Below, piece by piece: positions 25,507 through 33,290 of a stretch of 64,000 nt of DNA (position 1 is the first letter of the stretch; each line of letters begins with the position of its first letter). The notes below the pieces were generated by a model. That model had not been told where the DNA came from. It was given only the letters and a program-made list of their open reading frames with translations, and did no database searches. The translations under genes were made by a program, and so were the position numbers. The DNA comes from Candidatus Omnitrophota bacterium (GTDB taxonomy: Bacteria > Hinthialibacterota > Hinthialibacteria > OLB16), in the NCBI GenBank assembly GCA_020632575.1, contig JACKFH010000018.1, positions 8,743 through 72,742 of the forward strand, in the 5' to 3' direction.

Positions 25507-26490
25507 TTACAAGACTTCAATCCCAATCTTCCCAACGGTGTGCCCCGTCTCCTGCTGCTCATGGGCTTTGGCCAACTCATCCAACGGAAACGTGTTCCTG
25601 ACATGCGGTTTCAGGCATCCTGAATCGGCGAGGTTGGCGACCGTGGTCAATGTTTCGTTTTGGACTTCCGGGTTCACCCCGAGTGCGGTCGGGACTCCCA
25701 TGAATTCGTAATGGAGGGTGGCGTTAATCCGGAAAAGTTTCTCGGTCGCTTTGGAACTGTCGACTGGAAGGATCGTGACAATTTTCCCATTGACCGCGAT
25801 GGCGTCTAAGGACTGAACAAAATTGTCGCCCCCAACCGTGTCGAACACGATGTCGCACTTCTTGCCGTCGGTCAGGCGGTCCACCTCCTCAATGAAGTTC
25901 GTGGATTTGTAATCGATCACTTCATCCACTTTGAGTCCGTCGCGACAGAATTCAATCGACTCTTTTCTCCCGGCCGTGGTGATCACCCGGCAACCCACCA
26001 GTTTCGCGAATTGAATCGCCACATGCCCGACTCCTCCAGCCCCGGCATGAATCAGAACTGTCTGGTTGGGTCGGATGCCGCAGTGGTGGTGGAGCGCCTC
26101 GTAGGCTGTCAGCGTCACCAGAGGGAGGGCCGCGGACTCGAGGTGACTCAGGGTCTTCGGCTTAAACGCCGCGCTGCGAGCATCGACCGCCACATACTCG
26201 GCGTTCGAACCGTTCTTGTAGAGGTTGGGCGAGGCGAAAACCTCATCCCCTTTTTTGAACTGTGTGACCGCGCTTCCAAGGGCCTCCACCACTCCGCTGA
26301 CATCGAAGCCGAGCACCATAGGAAAGGAGCGTGGCATATAACTCATGCTCCGGATCTTCGTGTCGACCGGATTAACCGCCGAGGCGTGAACCCTGACCAG
26401 AATGTCGTGTTCACCCAACTCAGGAATGGGGAGATCCATCTCCTTGAATTTGTCGACACCGCCGTGCTCCTCAAAACCGATCGCTTTCAT
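25507..26490 (-). CDS. NAD(P)H:quinone oxidoreductase-like MDR-family dehydrogenase
   Basis: About 327 residues from the ATG at 26490 (MKAIGFEEHGGVDKFKEMDL). That start has AAAGGAGA 8 bases upstream and lies 15 bases after the glnS stop, so an in-frame start further up inside glnS is rejected. A GroES-like N-terminal domain is followed by a Rossmann fold with HAGAGGVGHVAIQFAKLVG. The cysteine/histidine zinc ligands of alcohol dehydrogenases are absent, as in zeta-crystallin-type quinone reductases. It likely reduces quinones or enones with NADPH. It is cotranscribed with glnS. Confidence 0.85.
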   Translation of the reverse strand: MKAIGFEEHGGVDKFKEMDLPIPELGEHDILVRVHASAVNPVDTKIRSMSYMPRSFPMVLGFDVSGVVEALGSAVTQFKKGDEVFASPNLYKNGSNAEYVAVDARSAAFKPKTLSHLESAALPLVTLTAYEALHHHCGIRPNQTVLIHAGAGGVGHVAIQFAKLVGCRVITTAGRKESIEFCRDGLKVDEVIDYKSTNFIEEVDRLTDGKKCDIVFDTVGGDNFVQSLDAIAVNGKIVTILPVDSSKATEKLFRINATLHYEFMGVPTALGVNPEVQNETLTTVANLADSGCLKPHVRNTFPLDELAKAHEQQETGHTVGKIGIEVL

Positions 26491-26504
26491 TTCCCGATCT
26501 CCTT

Positions 26505-28226
26505 TTATCCTTTGCTCGCGATTTTGGCCCAACTGTCACGCAGGTTGACCGTTCGGTTGAACACCAAATGCTCCGGTGTCGAATCGATTGAATCCACACA
26601 GAAATAGGCGTTCCGTTCGAACTGGTAAGGGACCCCCGGCTTAGCCTCCAATAGACTTGGTTCGAGCATCGCGGTCACTTTCTTCAAGGAATCCGGGTTC
26701 AAATTCGCCAGAAACTCGCCGCTCTCATCGACTTCGCTGGGGTTCGGTTTGGTGAACAGGTGATCATAGAGCCGCACCTCCGCCTCGATCGCTTGACCGG
26801 CGGCCACCCAGTGGATCGTTCCTTTCACCTTACGACCATCCGGAGAGTTTCCGCCACGGCTGGCCGGGTCGATCGTGCAGCGAAGTTCCTCGACTTCTCC
26901 CGTGGCCTCGTTCTTGATCACTTCATTACAGGTGAGGAAGTAAGCGTAACGCAGACGCACCTCTTGCCCCGGGGCGAGGCGAAAGAATTTCTTCGGCGGA
27001 TCCTCCATGAAATCGTCACGCTCGATATAGATCACCCTCGAGAAAGGAACTTTCCGGGTCCCCGCCGATTCGTCTTCGGGATTGTTGACCGCCTCCAACT
27101 CCTCGACCTGGTCCTCCGGATAATTGGTGATCACCACCTTCAGCGGGTCGAGGACCGCCATCGCTCGCAGCGCCCGTTTGTTCAGGTCCTCGCGAAGGAA
27201 ATGCTCGAGCAACTGGAATTCGACAACGCTGTTGGTCTTTGCGACTCCCACCTTCTCGCAAAAGGCTCGGATTGCCTCAGGCGTGTAACCTCGCCTGCGC
27301 ATTCCCGACAGGGTGGGCATCCTCGGATCGTTCCATCCGTCGACATACCCCCCTTGGACCAGCGCCAGCAGTTTACGTTTGGACATGAGCATGTAAGTCA
27401 GATTCAAACGCGCGAACTCGTACTGCTTCGAGGGGAAAATGCCGAGTTGTTCGATGTACCAATCGTACAATGGACGGTGATCCGCGAATTCCAAGGTGCA
27501 GATGGAATGGGTGATTTTCTCGATCGAGTCGGACTGCCCGTGGGTGAAATCGTAGGTCGGATAGATTTGCCACTTGTCGCCGGTCCGGTGGTGATGGGCC
27601 TTTAGGATGCGATACATTACCGGATCACGCATGTTGAGATTGGGGGAGGCCATATCGATTTTGGCTCTCAAGACTCTCGCGCCGTTCTCAAACTCGCCAT
27701 TCTTCATCCGTTCGAACAGATCGAGATTCTCCTCGACCGACCTTTCGCGATACGGGCTGTTCTTTCCCGGCTCCTTCAGCGTCCCTCGGTATTCTCGAAT
27801 TTCATCTCCTGAAAGGTCGCAGATATAGGCTTTCCCCTCCTTGATGAGCTGGACCGCCCATTCGTAGAGTTGGTCGAAATAATCCGAGGCGTAATATTCC
27901 CGATCCTCCCAATCGAAACCGAGCCAGCGAATGTCCTCCTTGATCGACTCGACATATTCCTCCTCCTCCTTGGAGGGATTGGTGTCATCGAACCGCAGAT
28001 TGCATTTTCCGCCGTACTGGTTCGCCACCCCGAAGTTCAGGCAAATCGATTTCGCGTGACCGATATGGAGGTATCCATTCGGTTCAGGGGGGAACCGGGT
28101 TTGAACTCGGCCATCGTGTTTGCCTTCGGCCAAATCCTTTTCGATGATCTCCCGAATAAAGTTTTTCGGGGGCTCTTTACCCGTCCCCTTTTCGGAATTG
28201 TTTGCTTTCTCGGATACCTCGTTCAT
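26505..28226 (-). CDS. glnS: Glutamine--tRNA ligase
   Basis: About 573 residues, normal GlnRS length. The class I signatures are the HIGH motif in RFPPEPNGYLHIGHAKS and a KMSKS-like LMSKRKL. GlnRS-specific stretches include DDTNPSKEEEEYVESIKEDI and PTYDFTHGQSDSIEKITHS. The C-terminal anticodon-binding barrels hold RVIYIERDDFMEDPP. The ATG at 28226 has AAAGAGGT upstream; the TTG 15 bases earlier overlaps that SD and is not chosen. It charges tRNA-Gln directly, so this organism does not rely only on the amidotransferase route. It heads the operon with the oxidoreductase and ankyrin genes. Confidence 0.95.
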   Translation of the reverse strand: MNEVSEKANNSEKGTGKEPPKNFIREIIEKDLAEGKHDGRVQTRFPPEPNGYLHIGHAKSICLNFGVANQYGGKCNLRFDDTNPSKEEEEYVESIKEDIRWLGFDWEDREYYASDYFDQLYEWAVQLIKEGKAYICDLSGDEIREYRGTLKEPGKNSPYRERSVEENLDLFERMKNGEFENGARVLRAKIDMASPNLNMRDPVMYRILKAHHHRTGDKWQIYPTYDFTHGQSDSIEKITHSICTLEFADHRPLYDWYIEQLGIFPSKQYEFARLNLTYMLMSKRKLLALVQGGYVDGWNDPRMPTLSGMRRRGYTPEAIRAFCEKVGVAKTNSVVEFQLLEHFLREDLNKRALRAMAVLDPLKVVITNYPEDQVEELEAVNNPEDESAGTRKVPFSRVIYIERDDFMEDPPKKFFRLAPGQEVRLRYAYFLTCNEVIKNEATGEVEELRCTIDPASRGGNSPDGRKVKGTIHWVAAGQAIEAEVRLYDHLFTKPNPSEVDESGEFLANLNPDSLKKVTAMLEPSLLEAKPGVPYQFERNAYFCVDSIDSTPEHLVFNRTVNLRDSWAKIASKG

Positions 28227-28366
28227 TCTAACCTCTTTCAACGTCGCTAAATCGTGTTTGGATTCGATTGAGAGTTTCTCTAGAATATTGCAGTCGGCCC
28301 AATCGGAAGGGAAGGGGCGAGGCTTTCCCCCGTTCCAATGGAAACAGGTCGTTTGGAGGGTTTTAC

Positions 28367-29656
28367 ATGCGGATCGCGATGGTGACCAACACCTACCTCC
28401 CCAATGTGGGAGGAGTGGCGGAATCGGTCAAGACATTTACGGAGGAGTACCGCCGTCAGGGGGAGGAGGTCCTTGTCATTTGCCCCGAGTTCGAAGGGGC
28501 GCCGGACAAGGAGGAGGGGGTGGTTCGGGTCCCCGCGATCCAAAACTTCAATGGCAGCGATTTCTCGGTCCGGCTTCCGATCCCGCTTTATCTGCATGAC
28601 ACGTTAGACGAATACCAGCCCGAGATTATCCACACACACCATCCCTTCCTGATGGGAGACACCGCCGCGCGCATGGCCGCATCCCGGGGGCTCCCCCTCG
28701 TGTTCACCCACCACACCATGTATGAGGACTACCTTCACTATTTCCCTCCCGGCGATTCGGCGAAATTGAAAAGATTCGTGATTGAAATGGCCACAGGTTT
28801 CGCCAATCTCTGCGACCATGTGATTGCCCCTAGCGAGAGCATTGGCGAGATATTGCGCGCCAGGGGGGTGGAATCGCCCATTTCCGCTGTCCCGACCGGC
28901 ATCCGATTAGCGGATTTTTCCAAGGGCTCGGGGGAGGCTTTCCGGAAGGATCTCGGCATTCCTGATAGGGCCTTTGTGATCGGCCATCTGGGGCGTCTGG
29001 CTCCCGAGAAAAACCTCGAGTTCCTCGCCGAGGCGGTCTCCGAATACATGCTGGACCAGCCGAACGCTCACTTCCTCGTGGCCGGCAAAGGGGAGTCAGA
29101 GGAGACGATACGCGACATATTCTATTCGGAGGGGTTGTCCGAGCGACTCCATCTGGCGGGTGTGGTGAAGGAACAGCGCAAAACGGACTGCTACCATGCG
29201 ATGGATGTTTTCGTCTTCGCTTCTCACACTGAAACTCAGGGAATGGTTCTCGCGGAGTCCCTGGCATGCGGCGTTCCGCTGATTGCGGTCGACGCTCCCG
29301 GCGCCAGGGAGGTGGTCGAGGATGGAGTGAATGGAATTCTCGTCAAGGAAGATCGTCCGAGTTTGATTGTTGAGGCTTTAAAGAGAATTGGTTCGATGAA
29401 TGACGGAGAAAAAAAGGATCTAGGAGAGGCGTCTCTCAAAACCGTCCAGCCCTATTCGCTCGAATCCACCGCGAAAAAACAGCTGGAGATTTACCGGACT
29501 CTAATCGGAGAGAGTTTCGAAAAGCACGATCTGGAATCCACGGTCTGGGCCCGCTCGATCGAGCAGATTCGCGTGGAATGGGATCTCTTTGTCCGAACCG
29601 CCGCCGCCATGGGAACGGTGATTCAGTCGGAAAACTCCGAATCGGAGGAGGAATAA
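28367..29656 (+). CDS. Family 4 glycosyltransferase
   Basis: About 429 residues, GT-B fold. The N-terminal domain starts MRIAMVTNTYLPNVGGVAES and includes IIHTHHPFLMGDTA. The C-terminal domain has GHLGRLAPEKNLEFLAEA for donor binding and ESLACGVPLIAVDAPGAREV with the E-x7-E motif. It resembles diacylglycerol glucosyltransferases and other GT4 enzymes acting on lipids. The ATG at 28367 has GGAGGG 7 bases upstream, so the longer frame from 28268 is not used. It diverges from glnS, which shares the intergenic region. The acceptor is unknown. Confidence 0.85.
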   Translation: MRIAMVTNTYLPNVGGVAESVKTFTEEYRRQGEEVLVICPEFEGAPDKEEGVVRVPAIQNFNGSDFSVRLPIPLYLHDTLDEYQPEIIHTHHPFLMGDTAARMAASRGLPLVFTHHTMYEDYLHYFPPGDSAKLKRFVIEMATGFANLCDHVIAPSESIGEILRARGVESPISAVPTGIRLADFSKGSGEAFRKDLGIPDRAFVIGHLGRLAPEKNLEFLAEAVSEYMLDQPNAHFLVAGKGESEETIRDIFYSEGLSERLHLAGVVKEQRKTDCYHAMDVFVFASHTETQGMVLAESLACGVPLIAVDAPGAREVVEDGVNGILVKEDRPSLIVEALKRIGSMNDGEKKDLGEASLKTVQPYSLESTAKKQLEIYRTLIGESFEKHDLESTVWARSIEQIRVEWDLFVRTAAAMGTVIQSENSESEEE

Positions 29657-29670
29657 GAACGTTTCCCTCC

Positions 29671-31038
29671 TCATGGGTTCACTTCCCGATCGAGAAACAG
29701 ACCGTGCTCCAAGAGCACCTCCGGCAATCCGCCCTGGCAAACATGAGAGGCGGCGTCGAAGGAATGCCCCCCCGTCTCGGCAAATGGCACCGCCACGCAG
29801 AGGGGAATGCCCGCCGCTCGAATTGCGATCACGCCCGACTCGCTGTCCTCGAAACCGATCACCTGGTCAAATTGCTCCACTGGAACCCCCAGCCGGTGCA
29901 GCGCCAGTGAATACAAATCTCGGTGAGGTTTTAACCGAATTTCGCTCGAATCGCTCGCGGTGATGATGGCGTCGTAATACTGCTCGGGGGAAGAGAAATG
30001 GAGAAGGATCTTTTCCTTTCGTTCCTCGGAGATGGACCAACCATGGATCTCTTTTCGGAGGACCCCGAAGACCTCGTTCAAAACGATATCGGCCTCGTAG
30101 CGGATCGAGGAGGTCACCACCGCCACCTTCGCCGGGGTCTTCTCAAAACGTCTTCCCAACTCGATCAGTCTTTCCTTTCCTTCCGAAACCTCCGAAGCCA
30201 AATGGCCCTGGACCAAATCGGCTAGGTCCGCCGCCTCTTTGCCAAGCCAGCCTTTGATCAGCGCCAGGAAAACTCCCACTCCAGGCATCGGCTCAATCAG
30301 TCGATGATCGGACGAACCAAGGATCTCTCGTGAAAGTAAAGCGCCCTCGCCGAGTTGAAGTTCCCTGAGGATTTCGTGGTAACGGTGATAATAGATGTCG
30401 ACCGAGAGGCGAACCTGATTGGTAAAATCGTTGAGATCACAACCGATCAAATATCGCTCACCTAAATCCGAAAAAAACTTTGAGGGGAGATCCTCCAAGT
30501 CCTCGGCGCCAAGAATGGAATCCCGAAACCCAGCGTCCTCCAACAACCCTCCTGCTCCCAAGGCTCGCAGGTTTCCCATCACTTCATTGGTTCGGTTTTC
30601 GTCCTGCCCGTTAACCAATGTCCAAGCCGACTGACGGACCGCCCAAGTCCGCATCGAGACAGGGTCGATGGCGCCCTGATAGGTGCGCACCAAATATTCC
30701 ACATGCTTGGTCGTGCTGTTGCCAATGATATGAGGATAGTCCGTCTCGGAGTTAAGACCCTCCCACTCCTCCTCGGAGAGACGGCCGGTGATCCTTCGGA
30801 CCATGGTTTCGAGCGAATGAAGACAGAGCGCCTCCGTGGTGGTGGTCGTTCCATCCATGTCCATCACCATGGCTCGGGGACCTTTCTCCAAGGTCATCTT
30901 TTTGGGCGCCAAAGGGCAGAGTTCAAACGGCGGATGGACATAACTTGGGTTCTGAATGACCGCGTAGTCGTCGCAATCCTCGGGGAGGAGGAAAGTCGCC
31001 TGTTTCCGGTTGACGAATTTTGGGAGATGTTGGTTCAT
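29671..31038 (-). CDS. HAD-superfamily hydrolase with a large cap
   Basis: 455 residues, about twice the usual beta-phosphoglucomutase-like HAD. Motif I is MVMDMDGTT (near residue 60), motif II VVTSS, motif III the lysine in RLKPHRDLY and motif IV GFEDSESG near the C-terminus. Between motifs I and II lies a helical cap of roughly 240 residues that is much longer than normal C1 caps. The first 50 residues precede the core. It is likely a phosphatase or phosphomutase on a sugar or other organic phosphate, with substrate choice set by the cap. It converges with the GT4 gene with a 14-base gap. Confidence 0.8.
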   Translation of the reverse strand: MNQHLPKFVNRKQATFLLPEDCDDYAVIQNPSYVHPPFELCPLAPKKMTLEKGPRAMVMDMDGTTTTTEALCLHSLETMVRRITGRLSEEEWEGLNSETDYPHIIGNSTTKHVEYLVRTYQGAIDPVSMRTWAVRQSAWTLVNGQDENRTNEVMGNLRALGAGGLLEDAGFRDSILGAEDLEDLPSKFFSDLGERYLIGCDLNDFTNQVRLSVDIYYHRYHEILRELQLGEGALLSREILGSSDHRLIEPMPGVGVFLALIKGWLGKEAADLADLVQGHLASEVSEGKERLIELGRRFEKTPAKVAVVTSSIRYEADIVLNEVFGVLRKEIHGWSISEERKEKILLHFSSPEQYYDAIITASDSSEIRLKPHRDLYSLALHRLGVPVEQFDQVIGFEDSESGVIAIRAAGIPLCVAVPFAETGGHSFDAASHVCQGGLPEVLLEHGLFLDREVNP

Positions 31039-31142
31039 GGTGATCCGAGTTTAATCCCCTTTCCATTCCGAACCAGTCCCATCGTCAAAAGTCCGTTCCC
31101 GCAATTCCCTGAAGGTTCGTTCTACCCTAAACTTCATTCACT

Positions 31143-32057
31143 ATGCCCGAACTTCCGGATGTGGTCGGCTATATCGAAGCCCTCAGGACCCGCATCGAGG
31201 GACACACTCTCGAAAAGATTCACATCCTAAAACCATTCCTTGTCCGATCCTTCGATCCTCCTATCCAATCCGCTGTAGGGAAAAAAGTGATTGGGCTCAG
31301 ACGATTGGGAAAGCGCATTGTGTGGGATCTCGAAGACGATTTATTCATTGTCATCCATTTGATGATCGCCGGTCGATTTCAATGGAAGGAGGGGGCCGCC
31401 AATCCACCCGGCAAGTTGGGGCTCGCTCATTTTGTCTTTCCATCCGGGTTCCTTATTTTGACTGAAGCGGGGACCAAGAAACGCGCCTCCCTGTATTTGG
31501 TCAAAGGGGAGGAGGCGCTTGCTGGCCACCAACCGGGAGGGCTCGAGGTTTTAGAGTCGGACCTGGAGGATTTCACCGCTCAGATTCGGAAAGCGAACCA
31601 CACTCTGAAACGGACCTTAACCGATCCCAAACTGTTCAGCGGAATCGGCAACGCCTTTTCCGATGAAATCCTCCATCACGCTCGCCTCTCCCCGGTCAAA
31701 CTGAGCCAGAAACTGACCGAGGACGAAATTGAGCGGCTCTTTAATTCCTCTCACGAGATCCTCCACTCCTGGTCTGAGACCCTCACCGAGCGGTACAAGA
31801 AGAAATTCCCCGGTCCGGGAGAAGTGACCGCCTTCCGGCCAGAATTCGCGGTCCATGGCAAATTCGAACACCCCTGCCCGGTTTGCGGGACTCCCGTTCA
31901 AAGAATCCGTTACGCCGACAATGAGACAAATTACTGCCCAACCTGCCAGACCGAGGGGAAGCTGTTAGCCGATCGGGCAATGTCGAGGCTCCTTAAGAAA
32001 GATTGGCCTAAGTCATTGGAGGAATTCTCCGAAAAATATGGGATAGACACCGACTGA
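31143..32057 (+). CDS. mutM: Formamidopyrimidine-DNA glycosylase
   Basis: 304 residues. It starts MPELPDVVGYIEALR, with catalytic Pro2 and Glu3 exposed after Met removal. It contains RLGKRIVWDLED for the active-site lysine region, and SGIGNAFSDEILHHARLSP of the H2TH domain. It ends with a zinc finger (HPCPVCG...YCPTCQ) plus a 30-residue tail. It removes oxidised purines such as 8-oxoguanine and nicks the abasic site. GIGNAFSDEIL instead of the usual GIGNIYADE is a modest variant. The membrane protein gene follows after 13 bases. Confidence 0.9.
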   Translation: MPELPDVVGYIEALRTRIEGHTLEKIHILKPFLVRSFDPPIQSAVGKKVIGLRRLGKRIVWDLEDDLFIVIHLMIAGRFQWKEGAANPPGKLGLAHFVFPSGFLILTEAGTKKRASLYLVKGEEALAGHQPGGLEVLESDLEDFTAQIRKANHTLKRTLTDPKLFSGIGNAFSDEILHHARLSPVKLSQKLTEDEIERLFNSSHEILHSWSETLTERYKKKFPGPGEVTAFRPEFAVHGKFEHPCPVCGTPVQRIRYADNETNYCPTCQTEGKLLADRAMSRLLKKDWPKSLEEFSEKYGIDTD

Positions 32058-32070
32058 TCGGAGGCTTGGA

Positions 32071-33201
32071 GTGGACGATCCGAATATATTGAAAATAAAG
32101 CATGGCGGCGGATTCTGTCTGACCCTCTTTGGCCTCCCCTTTTTCGCGGCGGGGGTCTTCGCCATGGTTTCCCCTTTCATTCCTGGGATTAATTGGGAAG
32201 GGGGTAAGCCGCCTCCCCTCTACTTTATTATTCCCTTCGGTTCCATCTTCGCCGTGGTGGGGGGCGCCATCATGTTCGGACGAGCCGGGGTGGAAATTGA
32301 CGCGCGACGGAACCTGGTCACCACCTGGTGGGGGTTCCTGCTCCCGTTTAAATACAAGTCCCATTCTCTCACGCCGGATACGGTCGTCTCGCTCATCAAA
32401 GTCCGAAAGAAGAGCGATGACTCCAGTTATTGGTCCTACGAGGTGAAACTGGAGGGCGATTTTGAAACCATCGATGTCGAGGAAAACACCGATTGGTTCA
32501 AATCGAGGCAGCGGGCCGAACAGGTCGCCAAACTCCTTTACAAACCATTGGTCGATCGGTCCCAAGGCGGGGAAACCATCACCCAGCCGGAGGATTTGGA
32601 CAAACCGCTGAACCAAAAGCTCCAAGAATCGGGAATCGAACTCGACCTTCCGGCGCCGCCGGCCAACTATCGAACCAAGGTGGATATGAAAGGGGAGGGA
32701 GTCCAATTCAAAATCCCGCCTCCGGGCCTGTCGCCACTCCACGCGATCCAGGTCTTTGGACTCCTTGTCCTGTATGTGTTCATGTGGTTCTTCTTCTTTC
32801 GCCACTTCTTCGAGGGGTTGGATGATGCTCCCATGTCGGTCGCCCTCTTTTTCTACGCCTTTGGCTCCATCTTCTTCATCCTGCCCGGCCTCGGGGTCTT
32901 CTCCTCCATTTTCCGAGACCTGACTCAATCCTGCGAACTCGAAGCCGACCCATCCCAATTGAAGATCGTCACCCGGAAGTATTTCATCGGACGCCAAAGA
33001 AAGATGAGGATGTCTCAAATCGAGGACGTTTCAGTCAATCAGTCGGATGAGGAATCCAACTTCGGGAAGAAACTTCCCTTCAAGCGTTTCATTCGCGTGG
33101 TTTCGGATGAGGGGCAGGTGACATTCGGCCAGGGTCTCGCGGCTGAGGAGCTGGATTGGATTCGCGATGTCCTTCGATATCTCATTTCGAAGGGAACTTG
33201 A
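32071..33201 (+). CDS. Four-segment membrane protein of unknown function
   Basis: 376 residues from a GTG start with GGAGG upstream. Two membrane segments near the N-terminus (CLTLFGLPFFAAGVFAMVSP and YFIIPFGSIFAVVGGAIMFG) precede a cytoplasmic or periplasmic beta-rich domain. Two more follow in the second half (VFGLLVLYVFMWFFFFRHFF and FFYAFGSIFFILPGLGVF), then a soluble tail with SQIEDVSVNQSDEES. Each half looks like a membrane pair plus a PH-like beta domain. No catalytic motif is seen. It probably shares a transcript with mutM. Confidence 0.65.
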   Translation: MDDPNILKIKHGGGFCLTLFGLPFFAAGVFAMVSPFIPGINWEGGKPPPLYFIIPFGSIFAVVGGAIMFGRAGVEIDARRNLVTTWWGFLLPFKYKSHSLTPDTVVSLIKVRKKSDDSSYWSYEVKLEGDFETIDVEENTDWFKSRQRAEQVAKLLYKPLVDRSQGGETITQPEDLDKPLNQKLQESGIELDLPAPPANYRTKVDMKGEGVQFKIPPPGLSPLHAIQVFGLLVLYVFMWFFFFRHFFEGLDDAPMSVALFFYAFGSIFFILPGLGVFSSIFRDLTQSCELEADPSQLKIVTRKYFIGRQRKMRMSQIEDVSVNQSDEESNFGKKLPFKRFIRVVSDEGQVTFGQGLAAEELDWIRDVLRYLISKGT

Positions 33202-33290
33202 TCGATGGTCCGTTGATCTCGCGGTGGCGAAAGAGAAAAACCGCTATTTCCAACAACCGATTCTCGTTTCGGATTGACAATGGGTCGCTT

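Noticed and set aside
33202..33290. Terminator between the convergent membrane-protein and TcA-like genes
   Set aside because: No stable stem with a T run was seen on either strand.
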